From the NCBI GenBank assembly GCA_010093605.1, contig MU004191.1, forward strand, positions 1,047,832 through 1,111,831: a DNA stretch of 64,000 bases. Reading direction: 5' to 3'. Position numbers and translations under genes: made by a program. This document shows positions 46,561 to 60,194 of the stretch, one piece after another (position 1 is the stretch's first letter; each line of letters starts with the position of its first letter). Source of the DNA: Lophium mytilinum (lineage: Eukaryota; Ascomycota; Dothideomycetes; Mytilinidiales; Mytilinidiaceae). The notes beneath the pieces are model-generated. The model was not told the origin of the DNA. It did no database searches and worked only from the letters and a program-made list of their open reading frames with translations.

Positions 46561-47389
46561 ATGATGTATGTACATCTCATGATCCGCGGTTAGAAGCGTG
46601 AAAATGATCGACGAGACCCTGCATCGGGTACTGAAGCTACCTACCCATAGCATCTGCGGCGTCTTTTCGGCGGCATTGAATCCCTTGAGGTCTCAGTCAT
46701 GTACAGGATATTTTAACAATCAAGCCATTTCAACTCATGCTCTGTCACTGTCTCCATATGGATCACGCACAAGAGCCACACGCACCACAAATACCCGATA
46801 CTATTCCGCATTCCATTGCTATACCTAGTGTTATGGCACTCAGCCTCCCTGCATGATCACAACCATGCCCTCATCATTATGTGCCCATAATAAACGCCAG
46901 TCCCGTGCCGGACATCCCATAGTCATCCCCACTTATGTAAGTAACGGTCTTCCGGAAACCGCCCAGCCAGCCCAGGGTATCATATTTCTCAGTCCATTCC
47001 CGTTATTACCATGATGCCTATGTTCCCTAATAAAGAAAGAAGTGCCGAAATTATGCACGCTGTCGATGATGACGGGTTCAAGTCTTGCAGTATGTTTGAA
47101 GAAAGAAAGAAAGAAAGAGAAGAAAGGAAATGTTTGTCGTTGGCTGGATACCCCATGCTTCCTGGTTCTTCGCAGCGGAAGAAGCTATGCGAAACTTAAG
47201 AGGGTTGGCTGGAAGGCAAGATGCTGCTCATGCTTATGTAGGGCAACTGCGGGCCAGTGAATAAGAAACCTGAAAATAGCAACACATCTAAGAAAAGAAA
47301 GTTTGGGATCGTGACCACGACCGCAATGTTCGTAATCCGCGAAGAGACGAGATTTTAGCACAATCGTGAGAACATGCCGAAGAGATGGT
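46561..47389. other. convergent 3' region
   Basis: 829 bp between the stops of fad1 (+) and the Uls1-type gene (-). It contains a GAAA microsatellite at 47098-47130 and no supported gene. Confidence 0.5.
47098..47130 (+). repeat. GAAA/GAAG microsatellite
   Basis: An imperfect run of GAAA units ending in GAGAAGAAAGGAAA; non-coding. Confidence 0.75.
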
Positions 47390-50300
47390 TTAGTCCAGAG
47401 CATTGACACCCTTTCCACAAAGTTAGCTAAAGTATGCTTTCAAAGTCACGATGATGACACTTACAAATAAGAATCCCAGCTCCCGACGACCCAACCGCGC
47501 AATGCCTTTGGCGGCAGTCTCGTCCAGCGCCATCGAGATCATCTCCCTCTTGCGCTCCTGCAGCTCAAGGATGCGGTCCTCGACCGTGCCAGGCACCAGC
47601 AAGCGATGAACATGCACTTCGCGCTTCTGCATCATGCGATGCGCGCGGTCAACAGCCTGCTCTTCGATATAAGGGTTCCAGAAGGGATCGAGGATGATGA
47701 CGTGAGAAGCTTTGTTCAAATTCAAGCCGGCGTTACCGGCCTTCAGCGAGATTAGCATCAGTTTGCACGTCGACGTCTCCATGAATTTGTTGACGGCATC
47801 AACGCGATCACTGGCCTTCATGCTGCCGTCGTAGCGCTCATACCGGAGGCCTTTTTCGGAGAGGGGAACCTCCAAAAGATCCAGCAGCGAAGTGAACTGG
47901 CTAAAGACAATCGTCTTCTCGGATGGATCGTTATCCTCAATTCCTTGAAGGACCTCGACCGTCTTTTCGATCTTTGCGCTTGTTTCCCAGTCGGCCTTCA
48001 GGCGGCGGATGTACTTGGCTTTAGCGGCCTTGTTGCGCATAGATTCTTTCTTGAGCTGGGCGAGTGTTTTCTTGAACTTCATAGGCTTGTCTGGATTGGC
48101 TTTCTTGGCTTTTCCCTTTCCTTTAGACTTGGAACGCTTGCTTTTGGGCTTCTGCATCTTCGATTCGTCGGCGTCACCGTCGTCGTTATCGGTGACTCCC
48201 TCATCTTCATCATCAACAATGAAACCACCTAGCGTCTTATCTCCATCATCTTCACTCTCATCTGAATCAGAACTTGAGTCTCCATCCTCGTCGTCATCCT
48301 CGTTCGCGTCGCCGCTTTCACGCAGCTTCTCTGGCATGTGAACTTTCACGAAGTGCTGGAAATCAGTTATCCTGTCATGCCGGATGTCATTGCGACACTC
48401 GGGGCACCTGGGTTGCGCACGTTCGTCGCCAGCTTGGATCGCTCGTTGTGGATCGACAAGCTTGGTGAAGCAGTCCGAACAAGTGTTGTGACCGCAGGGA
48501 ATGAAGATGGTCGGATTCGTGACACCGTCGTAGCAGACCGGGCATTCGAATCCTTCACCCTCGTGGCCCTTCAGTCGCGTAACGACATCTTTGCCAAGCT
48601 GGGCTGCCATTGCTTTTAGGTCGTTCTCCGGGATGTCCTTGACCGAAGTGTTGATACTTAAGTCGTTAATGAGATGAGGATGGCAGCACATTTGCCTGAG
48701 ACGAAGTAGAAGAACCAGGATGTTGGCGTAGTTATTCTGTACAGAGTTCTGCCTGAGATATTTGTTGAAGGTAAGCTGCGTTTTGCTTTCCAGCGCCTTG
48801 TAGAGCTCGAGCTCCTCCGGACTGAATGTGACTTGTACCTGGTGGACGTGTTTCGGTGGGATTGTAATGATGGGTTTGCCATCAATGAGCGAGCTTTTGG
48901 TTCGACGAAGAAGAATGGCTTTCAGTAAAGCCTGAAGCTTTTTCATTGCGTTCTGTTTATTGCGCTCGCTATTGTTGGTGCTCTTTATAGGTCTAGCAAA
49001 GTGCTGGAAGGGAGTTAGCATTCTAAACAGCAAGGGTTTATGAAATAAAAGGAGGAAGGAGACATACAAGGTTGAACTCGGACCATACGTCGTACGGTCT
49101 GATACGTAGGAATCTGATCAGCGAGTACAACTCGTCGACACTGTTCATCATTGGGGTACCCGTCATGCAAAGACGATGAATTGACTGCAGTTCCATAGCA
49201 GCCTGAGCATTGAGAGTTGACTTGTTTTTGATACACTGGGCTTCGTCGATAATAACCCTAAAACGACGTTAGATCACGGTTCCTGAACTCATAAAGCGGT
49301 AGAATTAGTTGAGAAGCAGACTCACCGATACCACTTGCACTTCTCCCCAACGAGGGGCAACTCTTCCAAGGCAGCAAGGTTCTCGGCCTGTTGACCGGCC
49401 ATTCTGTTCACCAATTCTTTCTTCTTCTTGAACTCGGCTCCTAGGGTACCGAAAGTAGTCAGCACCACATCGTTTTGCCTCAGTCTGTTGAAGTTGCATC
49501 TCTTGCCCGCGCCGTGGTAGACGTGGACTTTCAACTGATGCTGAACCTTGACCTTGGTCTTGATCTCTTTCTCCCATTGTCTCATCAGTGCCACCGGTGC
49601 AATGATGAGAGTAGTTTTGCGAAGAGGATCATCAGATGGCCGCGCAAGAATCAAGGACAGGGCTTGTACTGTCTTTCCAAGCCCCATGTCGTCGGCTAGA
49701 ATTCCCCCCTTGTTGGAGCCTTCCTCCATTTTTCTCAGCCAGGTCAATCCTAGCTTTTGATGCTCCATCAATGTCGCATCCATCTGTATTGGAGTTTGTT
49801 CACGTAGCTCCGGGGGAAGATCCTCATCCGGTCGAATGTTTTCGAGAAGCTTTTTCAGCTCCTCTGGCGACCTCACAGCGTACTCGTCCTCCAGATTTCC
49901 CAGTCCCATCCTCGTCAGAAGGCCATGGTGCGGAGGCTGCGGATGGTCATACTCAGGGCCAGAGGTGAGACCTGTCAGGGACGTAGACTCTGGAAGCGGC
50001 CCAACACCTAAAAGCCTCGCAAAATGGTCATTTGTCATCCAATCGGTCGTCTCAAAAGCACCAATTTGAAGATCCGAGTTCATCAATTGACTGCCTTGGT
50101 TGCTGTATGCAGGCGCTGGGGTGTATTGCCCCCGCAACGGGCCATTGTTAGTCTGCTGTCCTGTGTATGCTGAGTCGAGGTCGATGAAAGGGTCATTGGG
50201 AAAAGCGCCAGGCATTGCACCATATGCCGAAAACCCGTTGGACGGGGCGAGACTGTTGAGGTGATTGACATCTCCCAGGTTGGCGTCGTTGCGGAGGTTG

Positions 50301-51418
50301 TTATCGTTACCCTCAACCCATGACATGAATGGATCATCCTGGGTAAGGTCGGTGGGAGAGTCACCCGTCAGGTCTACTATGTCGCCTTGTTGGTAAGAGC
50401 CTGAGGCGCCACTGTTATATCCATGAGAATTGACATTGCGGTTAGACGGACCGAGTGAGCTGCTATGGCCAAACCGAACGGAGTCGTTGTTCTGAGTACG
50501 GAACCCATTCGAAGCACTGCGGTGAGGTTGCACGGGTGGGGCAGGCGGAAAGCCATCCGGGTCGTCTAAGTCCCAAGGACTCTGTGAAGTCCCAGTGTCG
50601 TATTTGATAGCCGATAATCTGTTGACATTCGAAGAAGACGAAGGTGTAGCAATAGAGCCGAAGTTGGAAGGTTTGCGCTGCTGCAGGTGTGGTCGCGTAG
50701 GAAGTTGGGTAGGACGTCCTAGCGAGTGTCTATTCTCAGCTTTGATAGAGCTTGCAGACCAGGGAAGTTTGCGTGACCCCAAGCCGACACCAGCTTGTCG
50801 ACCATTTGTATTATAAGAGCCCGCAAGGCTAGCCTCGCCCCTTGTTGGCCTCGAAGCGGCACCTCCAAATTCGAAATCGGTCTGGTCGTCGTCGTCGTCG
50901 ATAGAGTAGGGGCTCTGAGAGCTAGTTGTAGAGGGGCTTGGGTTGGAGCTGTGGCGTTTACTGGTCAAATGACTCGGGCCGTACGTCGAGTGTGTGCGGG
51001 ACCGCTTCAGGGAGATTCCAGGCAATTCGAAGGGTGTCGAGATACTAGCTCCAGGTGTCTCAAAATGTGACGATGAGGCTGAGCCGGCGAAAGACTCGCC
51101 AGCAGGAGTCAGAGGGCTGACAAGGTCACCACCGAGATCTGCTTGAGGCATGAAACCGTTTTGATATCCATGTCCACCCCATTGCCCTTCCTGCCAGTTC
51201 GAAGGCACGGCAGGCTGCTGTGCGGTTTCGTTGGCTTCTTCGAAGCGTTGTTTGAGGTCTGCCTGGACTTCATCTAGGTGGGCAACGTATGCTGCTGTGT
51301 CATCGTTGGGTTGCTCAAGGGCAGACGTCTTCAGGATGTCGACGAAGTTGATCTCGGCGACTATTTGGTCGGTAGTGGCGTTGTCGGGGAGGTCGGGCTC
51401 GTAGGTGGAGGTCGCCAT
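47390..51418 (-). CDS. uls1: Uls1/Ris1-type SNF2 translocase with RING finger
   Basis: Four exons (51418-49326, 49257-49068, 49003-47465, 47410-47390), 1280 residues. The start is ATG 51418 (MATSTYEPDL). The first ~510 residues are Ser/Asn/Gln-rich and disordered but contain a canonical SUMO-interacting motif, DIVDLTGDSP, at about 346-355. The SNF2 ATPase follows: GGILADDMGLGKTVQALSLI (Walker A near 577), VIIDEAQCIKN, LCMTGTP. A C3HC4 RING is inserted at about 915-964 (CPVCYDG, CGHNTCSDC, CPEC). A long acidic then Lys-rich insert precedes helicase motifs V-VI (LMLISLKAGNAGLNL, QAVDRAHRMMQKREVHVHRL). By family it displaces or ubiquitinates SUMO-modified proteins on DNA in the nucleus. The tiny last exon (GVNALD) gives the family-typical end after LGRRELGFLF. 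Confidence 0.93.
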
Positions 51419-53453
51419 CGCGGAAGATCTTGGCCTGTGTAGACCGGCGTCCACGACTTATAACATAGATCGAAGGGTTGAAGGAGGTGAAATGAAGGTT
51501 AGAAAGATGAGAGAGTGGACGAGGCTGAGGACGTGGCGTGGCAGCGTGTCCTGCGAACCTCCAGGGCTCCCGAGTTGTGGTTGTCTCCGGTGAAGTCGTC
51601 GAAAGCTCAGGCCGCAGGTCGCGTCGCGCCGCACTAGCAGCCCCACACTATCGGAGCTCGTTGCACGAAAAGTGGCAGTCTGTTCTGACGTTATCTGAGG
51701 TGGCCCAGCGAGCTGTCGGGTGTGTCAGAATCGTCGTTCTCAAGATTTCATTACCGCATCAACGGACCTCAAGCGGTGCTAAGCAAGTGTACACGAGCAC
51801 AGAACTAGGGCGTACCTCAAGGAAAGAAAGTTTGAATTCAGAACCGCACAATCGTGGACTGCCACTTCTTGTTCTAGGAAGCCTGACTATCGATCAGTCG
51901 ATCGACTTCACTGTCAACTAATCCTTGCACCGATCGCTAGGACAGCAAACACTCACCACTTGATAGTTACAGCCTTGGTCTTCCAGTATATTCGAACAGG
52001 CTACAGCGCCCCAAGTGAAGAAGGCAAGAGCAGCCGATAGTAACCTAGAACTGCGGCAAGGCTGCTTCGAAGCTTCTACCATCCGTGAGTGATGGTTATA
52101 ACCAGGACAAGGTGGAAGGTGCAGGAGCCGCTAATGCAGACATGGAAGTAATCGCGTAGCCGAAGATCGATGCCTCGTCATGAATGTTGGCCGACTCTAA
52201 TTAATGATTCCTCATCAGTTTCGTTTAATTTAGTATTGCCATGAAGCCGGCCGAGCGGCGAGCATAATTTTGAGTGTGAAAATTTGAAGCCGAGGTGTGG
52301 TATTTGCAGGATGGAGTAGGATGTTCTTGAATAACAAAGACATTAAAACGCACGATTATTCTATTGGACGAAGAAGGATTTTAGGATGTAGCGTTGCATA
52401 TGAAGGCTGGAGGTAGGATTCGAAATATAGATCGGGGATCGGGGAACAGCCTCTTATTATAGAACGATATTCCTGTGTACCATGGCCGACCGATAGCTAG
52501 GTCCCCAGTGACGAATGCTAGAAACCTGGTTCATGTGCGTATCATCCTCCCTACCATGGTCGGAGCAAACAGCCTCTTTCACGTCTTGAACTGGCCTGGT
52601 TCCGTCTGAGGCCTGAATAGAGCTCGGAAGGACGTAGCTCTGAGAACGGCAACCGCAAATATGAGCACATTCAGCCTTGGGGTCTGAGCAGGTGCCTATT
52701 TTGAAAGACCACATCGCGTAGAAGTTGAGACTTGCAAAATTCAATCTGGATATAATTTGTCTCTACTTCACCCAGTCCAGCCACTAGCCACCGCCATGAA
52801 TCACCATCAAGAGATCCCCCTCACACATCCCCTCAAAAATGCTGATTCCTTAACACAAGTCACGGGCCATGTAAGCCACAGGGGGCAAAAAGCAGGCAAT
52901 GGAGTCGAATCGAATCGAATGGTAAGAAAACATACAATAGGAAAGGCCATCCTAGAAAATGCTGCACAAAAACAAACAATGATACCCAATGCCCGCCCGC
53001 GTGTCTGCAATGAAAAACACACATCCTCCGCACGCCGCGCCGTCCCGTCGAGAGGGCCTTGAAACCCTCCACCAAAACACCAAAGCCCATCCTTCCCACT
53101 CCACTCCACAAAAACAAGCAAGGTAAGAAAATGTGACAATGTTTCTCTCGGGTTTCCGTCGCCAAAATCTCGGGATCCCGACATGGCCCCCGAACGATGC
53201 CCCGGTTTGATGTCAGTATGCCAGGCATTGCAATTTCGGTCTGTGGGGTATCTGCGCGACTGAAAACAGTAACATCTTGCGAACGTTTCTCTCGTGGGTT
53301 CTCGCTCTCTCTTCACCGCTTGCGGCCCCATTCGCTAGAAACTTTGACACGATTAGTATCGAGCTTCATCTACTGTCTTTTGCAAACCTGGACTAACTGC
53401 TATGGGAGCGCAATAACAGCTAAATTATCTGTTAGCAGCCGTGTTGCAAAGAG
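51419..53453. other. intergenic between uls1 start and nik1 stop
   Basis: 2.0 kb containing the uls1 promoter and the nik1 3' flank. No supported gene; frames at 52457-52744 (-) and 52757-53062 (+) lack ATG starts or domains. A simple AATCGAATCG repeat is at about 52907-52920. Confidence 0.45.
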
Positions 53454-56400
53454 CTACTCTGCTGTGTCACTCACTCTGTCAACAGGATCCTGCTGGTCCG
53501 CTGCCAGTAAAGACGGGCTCTCTGCCGGAGCACCTCGCTCCGTATATCCCCTCGGTTCGATCTGCGGCCGGCGCGGGGTGTTCCCGGTCGACGGCGTGCT
53601 TGGATTTATATTGACCTCTGGGCCCATGTGGTCAATCGCATTTCTATTCTGGATGGCGTTGTGTTGTTGCTCTAGGAGAGCACCGCCAAGGGTCGCACAT
53701 CGAAGGATGGTCTGAATGAGTTGATTTTGTTTCAGTGGTTTGGAAAGATAGTCCTGAGCTTGATTAGTATCGATGTTGTCCCTTAACCAAGATGGGTATA
53801 ACTTACATCCATCTGTGCCGCAAGACATTTCTCACGATCACCAACCATGGCGTGTGCAGTCAATGCTATGACTGGAGTTGGGGATAGACCGCTCTCACGT
53901 TCCCATTCTCTGATCTTGGCTGTTGCTTCAAAGCCGCCCATGACAGGCATCTGCACGTCCATCAGAACGACGTCATATCGTTTCCTTTGAATATGCTGGA
54001 ACGCTTCCAAGCCGTTGTTTGCCACAGTCACCGTGTGGTGGTACTTCTCTAAAATCTTCACAGCCAAGCGCTGATTGACCGCATTGTCTTCCGCCAGCAG
54101 GATGTTGAATGACTTCGAGTGGTCGGATATAGATGGTGCAGCGCGGCCGTCAAGTGCTGGAATAAGCGCATTGCCTAGATCGATTGGTAGACAAGGGGTA
54201 GTCATGTAGCTGGAAATGCCGTCCTCCAATGCAGATTTAAGACTGATCGATACGCGAGGCGTCACCATGACTAGAGGGATATACTTAAATCTTTCAGCCG
54301 CACGTAGCTGTCTGGCAGTGATGTCGCAGTCAACAATAACGCAGTCATAAGCGACACCGGATGGCGTCTTCATGTCCATCATAGGAACATCTTCGGCCCT
54401 GTTGACGACATGCGGGATAAGATTCAAGGCTTTGAGGTGACTGACTACCTCGTCTCCACATCCAGTGTTGCCTTGGTCAACGAAAAGGACAGTGTGCTTG
54501 CTGTAGGGATTGAGCTGAGGTTGTATGGCAATCAGATCTGAGCTTCCAAGGCGGACCTTGCAGGTGAAATAGAACGTGCTGCCCCTGCCATAGTCGGAGG
54601 TAACCCACATATCACCACCCATGAGGGTCACCAGGCGTCTAGAAATGGATAGTCCAAGACCGGTTCCACCGAACTTTCGAGTGGTCGATCCATCGGCTTG
54701 CTGGAATGTGTCGAAGATAAGATTGAGCTTATCTCCTCGGATGCCAATACCTGTATCAGATACGGCAAACATGAACATATACTGATCGGCGCCGCATGCA
54801 ACCTGTGATGCCATAGAGATAGCAACCTTGACTTCGCCAGTCTCGGTGAATTTGATTGCGTTTCCAACGAGATTCAGAATAATCTGTCTCAACCTAAACG
54901 AGTCTCCCACGACGTAGTCAGGAACAGTGCTGTCAACTTCGTAGGCGAGGTTAAGTTTCCGCTCGTTCGCTCTTGAAGCCAAAGACTTTAGGGCATTGAA
55001 GATAGTTCCACGCAGTGAGAACGGAATTTCTTCCATCACCATCCGATTAGCCTCGATCTTGCTGATATCGAGGATGTCGTCAATGATGGTGAGGAGCTGG
55101 CCTGCAAGATTGTGTACGATGGTAAGCATCTCGCGCTGCGCGTGCGTGAGGTCGGTATCCAAGGTAAGCTGTGTCATGCCAATGATCCCGTTCATGGGCG
55201 TTCGAATCTCGTGACTCATGTTTGCGAGGAACTCGGATTTCGTCTTGTTGGCCAACTCGGCAGCTTCCCTCGCGGCGGTGTTCCTCTGGATACTTTCTCG
55301 CAGACTGGACACCATCTGATTGATTTTCCTCTTGAGCTCGTCCATTTCTCCAGATGCTTCCACAGTGATTTGGGTAAATTTACCCTCCATAGCGGCATTG
55401 GTGATGTCGCCAAAAGCGCGAACCTGAGAGGTAAGATTCTGCGCCATGGTGTTGACATCAGTCGTAATCTCTTTCCAGCGGCCGTCAATGTCTCGTACAT
55501 CGGCCTGCCCGCCCATCTTTCCATCCACACCCACATCTCGGGCCACACGCTTCACGGCCAACGACCAATCGTCCAGACGCGTAACCATGTCGTTAATGGT
55601 ATCTTTCAGCAAGCGTATTTCTCCTTCTGCGTCCACGTGTACACGTCGCGTCATATCTCCCTTGGCGATAGCTTGTGTGACCTCAGAGATACTCCGTACC
55701 TGAAGTGTGAGATTTTGCGCCATAGTGTTGACGTTGTCAGTCAAATCTTTCCACTTGCCTTCAACGTTTTCGACTTGTGCTTGGCCCCCAAGGATACCAT
55801 CAGTGCCCACCTCTCGGGCAACCTTGCTGACTTCTTGGGCAAACGTGTTGAGACGGTCCACCATAGTATTGATGGTGATCTTCAGGGACAGAATCTCTCC
55901 TTGAACTTCTGCCTTGACTTTCTTGCTAAGATCGCCCCTTGCCACGGCTGTTGTGACCTCGGCAATCTCTCGCACTTGGGTGGTAAGATTCATGGCCATG
56001 CCATTGACGTTCTCTGTCAAATCTTTCCAAGTGCCTTCAACTCCATGCACTGTAGCTTGCCCACCAAGCCGACCTTCCGAACCGACCTCGCGGGCGATTT
56101 TCGTGACTTCGTGGGCGAATTGTTGAAGTTGATCAACCATGGAGTTGATTGTTTTCTTGAGTTCCAGGATCTCGCCTTTACACTCCGCTTCCACTTTCCG
56201 TGTTAGATTACCTTGCGCGACAGCCGTAGTAACCTGAGCAATGTCTCGCACTTGCGTGGTCAGATTGGACGCCATAGCGTTCACGTTGACGGTCAGATCG
56301 TTCCACATGCCCTTCACGCCCTCGATTTGGGCTTGTCCGCCGAGGACACCCTCCGTTCCGACGTCGCGGGCTACTCTTGTAACTTCTGTCGCGAAAGATC

Positions 56401-57506
56401 GCAGTTGGTCCACCATGGTGTTTATCGTTTGTTGGAGTTGTAGAATCTCGCCGCGTGCAGGTCTTTCAATTTTACGGCTCAGATCTCCGTGAGCTACAGC
56501 AGTAGTTACGACGGCGATCTCGCGCACTTGCTCGGTCAGATTTTTTGCCATGACGTTCACTGCAACCCATTAGCTTGAAATTGGTTCAACATGGTGCTAA
56601 GACCTTACCGCTATCAGTCAATTCGGCCCAGATACCATCCACACCGGGAAGATTGGCCTGGCCACCAAGACGACCCTCGGTACCGACTTCTTTGGCGAGG
56701 AACGTAACTTGGCTGGCGAAGTCTTGGAGCTGGTCTACCATTTTGTTGATGGTGCGTTTGAATGTAGTAATTTCGGGGTCCATTTCCTTGGCGTGTATCA
56801 AAACCTTTTTGCTCAGGTCGCCATTGGCGACGGCCGTGACGATGTTACCAATTTCTCGGAGAGCCTTCTGGAAAGCGAGATTGGCTTGCTGGTGCTTGCC
56901 TAGCTCCCGCTTGAGAGCGCCAATGTCTTCGATGCCATGTCCAAATGCAATGTCCTGGTTCTTCAGCTGCTTGTTCACCTCCTGGCTGAGGTTGTCGATG
57001 TGGTCGCGCTGGTTCTTGATCTGGTCGGCCTGCTTGTTGAGGTGGTCTCGGAGGTAGCCGAGCTGCTCCTCGGTGAGCGCTGCCGTGGCCGTTTGCGACT
57101 CGCCATTGCTTGACTCCTTCGCCGACAGCCAGTTGGTGACCCAGCTGGCACGCTGCTCCTTGAGCGAGCCCGATATCCGTCGTGCTATGGGCCCTGAATT
57201 CCGAGACGTGGGCGTCGGCCCTTCATTGAGGAAGGACGATGTGGTGGGCTCGCCAGGGGTTATGGGAAAGTTGCGGTTGTTGACCGTCGAGGCCTTGGCT
57301 TCGAGGTACTGGATGCGGGCGGCGAGCGCGGTGAGCTCGCGTTCGAGGGCGCCTTTGTCGGCCGAGTCGGGGCCGGGCAGCGAGATGCTCGCCTTGGAGC
57401 CGTTGGCGGCTATCTGGCCGGGGAAGGATGCATCGACTACAGGATCGTGCTGCTTGGCGAGGTTCGAGATGATGTCGACCAGGGCCGAGGAGCTGTCGAG
57501 AGACAT
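53454..57506 (-). CDS. nik1: group III hybrid histidine kinase (Nik1/Os-1 type)
   Basis: Three exons (57506-56609, 56559-53807, 53753-53454), 1316 residues, introns of 49 and 53 bp. There is no signal peptide or membrane span. An N-terminal coiled region leads into six HAMP-type units, recognised by NVNxMAxNLTxQVR and spaced almost exactly 92 residues apart. The HisKA domain has His749 in [20 protein letters not shown]. The HATPase has [31 protein letters not shown] and [13 protein letters not shown]. The receiver has [12 protein letters not shown], Asp (about 1167) in [10 protein letters not shown], and DYLSKPLKQ. By family this cytosolic kinase regulates the HOG pathway through Ypd1, and its HAMP repeats determine sensitivity to phenylpyrrole and dicarboximide fungicides. 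The last ~80 residues are low in complexity. Confidence 0.97.
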
Positions 57507-60194
57507 CGCGGCGCGGAGAGGGCTGCGAGCTCTATGCGGGCATTGGTGAGAAAAGGAGTGTAGTGCCGGCTGTGAGGTATGTCTAGTTCTATAGGCGGTG
57601 ACGGACGGGAACGCGACACTGACAGCGCAGACAACTGAAGTCTGCGGATGGTGGGGAGGAGGCTGCGGGCTCGTTGCAAGGGATCGTGGTGTCCAAGGTT
57701 CCCCCGCTGACTGACCGCTCGATGGTTACAAAGTTGGCACGGCGGCAACTTGCGCGGAACGGGTCGACTCGGACGACACGAGGCGCGGGACTGGCAGCAA
57801 CGGGGCGGCAAAGTCTTCACGATGTGCTGGTGCAGAGGTAGAGAGTGCGGGTGCGAGGCAGAGAAGGGGTGAGGGCAACGGCAGCCCGTCTGGATAGGGC
57901 GATCGGCGATAAATTCACATCCATTACTAGCAAAGCGCCCGTCCACGGCACCGCTTGGCCATGCAAGCCGGTGGCGCTCTGGGGCTGGCGATGAGCGGAG
58001 AGGCGCCGTTGGCCTTTGTTGCTGCCCCCGCCGCTGCTGCGTATAAAGACGCGTCAAAGGCGTCCGAGGAGCCTAAATAGCATCTTCTTTATGCCCTGCC
58101 CTGCCCTTCACCACCGCTGTCCGGGAGGAGGCTGCGCGTGAGGGCGGGTTCCACGCCTCAGTGGCCCAACAGTGCCATCTCCACACCCGTCACACCAATT
58201 GCGACAGCCGATGACGTCGGTCCGTGCCAGGCCGGCCCGTGGAGAGCTCAACACGGCATCCGGCCTCTTGATATCAGAAAGCCCATTTCAGGAGTATGCA
58301 CAAGTTACAGCCTGCACGCCGCCCCTGGCCCCAGCCGTACCCGCGGTGCTGCTGGCAGCCGTTGTGCGCTGCAGGCGGCCTCCGCTGCATCTTCTCGTCC
58401 AGCTGCAGCGTGGCTGCATGACGGCGCCAAGCAGTGATGTGCTCGTGTATGAAAATGAGGCCCCGTGCGAGTGATTCAGAGGGGGGCGGCAGGCGGGGCG
58501 TCGGGCTGGGAGTGGTGAATCGCGCCCGAATCAACGCAGTCGGGGCATGCCTCATCTCCTGCAGTGCGGATCGAACAGCCGCGAGTGTTTCGACCATCCG
58601 ATGTTTCGGCTGTGGTGAAAGGAGAGGTCAGCGTGGTGGTACGGTTTTAAGATGCCGTGCCGATTTCACCCCCACATGGCTTAGCGCCGTATCGCTGGAA
58701 AGGCTCAGGGTCTTTTTAGTGGAACTTAGCACGCTTAGTGAACCCATCGCCTGGCCTGCTGACGCGGGGCTCCCTCGAGGAATGCCGCTGCAGGAAGGCT
58801 TGAACTATTTAATATTGCGACAGCGCTATTCGCTCTTGCGAGCCGACTATTCTGTCCTATACAGCCTCATTGCAGCACTGTTATAGGCGACTTGGCATAT
58901 CACCAGGGAGGGAGGTCGTCTGACCTGGGTGGGTGGGGGCATCCTCAACTCCACGCCATGCAGCGTAGACAGGTGGATACCGGAGTATGCCAACCACAGC
59001 GGGAGCTACTCCGACCTTCCTCCGTCGCCACGCTTACCTTTAGTTGCATGTTCAACCTTGGGACAGCGTTGCCCAGCGGTGTGGAACACGGCACTGTGAC
59101 AACGCTGTGCGGCTCCGATCGACGGCTTGCCTCACGATACCAGGCCGATACCAGCCGTCAATCCCAGTATTGGGGTCACATCTAAGGCCGGTCGTCAAAG
59201 ATATTGACCTACTGATAATCGAACAAGCTTTTCAGTGTATGGGTGGCAGCGGTGAGCTGTCTGGCATTCTAAGCTTCATTATGTGAACTTCCGATGTATG
59301 ACAGGGGGACAAGTGTTTAGCGATAACGAGTGCTAGATTTGGAAATACATCCTCATCATTATAGATATGAGAGCTACACGATGTTGGGGGTGTAATGTGA
59401 TCCATATTTTCTAGCCCATAGGCCCTTCATCTCAACGTCACTGTATGCTTAGGCAAGGCGTAGGCAAGACGTAGGCAAGACGTAGGCTCTCCAGGCGAGA
59501 ACTGAACAGAAACGAGAGGATGAGCAAGATGGTTGCGAGTTAGAAGATCAGACGGCTGAGGGGGTGGAGTACGATCATACAGTCAGGAAAACAGCGATGC
59601 TCAGGCGTTAAGAGACGGGTAAAGCTCTACAAGAACCATTGCAGATAAACGTCTATTGGAAGGTTGTGTAAACGGCTTAAAAAACGTCTGGTACGTACAA
59701 GAAGATTATCGATAGCTTGCTTATACGTCCAGCCTCCGTACACTATAACCCATCGCCCAATGTGGCCTAACAAGGTGCAAGGTCTATTGAAAAGTTAGCC
59801 TTTCTCTCTCACTCGGTGCCTCGGAAACAACTTGAAGTACTTCAAGCGGCTCCGAAGCCGTGACAAAGAACATGCTGATCTGGGTAAGGAAGGCCCGAGA
59901 CTCGCTTTCGGCTGACTGATAGGAAGAACTCTGGAAGTAGGAGGTATTGCAAGGGAGACATACGAAAAGAACTGATGTCAACGGCGAGGAGTAGCTATCC
60001 AACTCTCCAGTAAGGGGTATTATTTCTATAATTTTACGCCACGTAGGTCCCAACATATAACAACCGTCGAGGGAGTCAACTACGTTTGTTTTCCGATCCC
60101 ACCTTACGCTTGGGTGCAGAATCGATCATCGTGATAGCTCAGCGGCACAGAGCATAGGCATCGTCCAGCAATACCCAGTCTCACCTCAACCTCC
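57507..60194. other. long upstream region of nik1
   Basis: 2.7 kb with no supported gene. Frames at 57437-58057 (-), 58138-58886 (+) and 59784-60056 (-) lack recognisable domains. The first part is GC-rich and probably holds the nik1 promoter and leader. A short tandem repeat is at 59450-59486. Confidence 0.45.
59450..59486 (+). repeat. short tandem repeat, 11-mer CGTAGGCAAGA x ~3
   Basis: AGGCAAGGCGT, AGGCAAGACGT and AGGCAAGACGT follow one another and end in AGGCTC. Non-coding. Confidence 0.75.

Noticed and set aside
52457-52744. Small Cys-containing protein, possible secreted effector
   Set aside because: The open frame begins at TTG, has no ATG near the start, and shows no signal peptide.
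55112-56206. 364-codon open frame on the plus strand
   Set aside because: It lies exactly antisense to the 92-residue HAMP repeats of nik1; the repeated codon pattern keeps the opposite frame open. It has no domain of its own.
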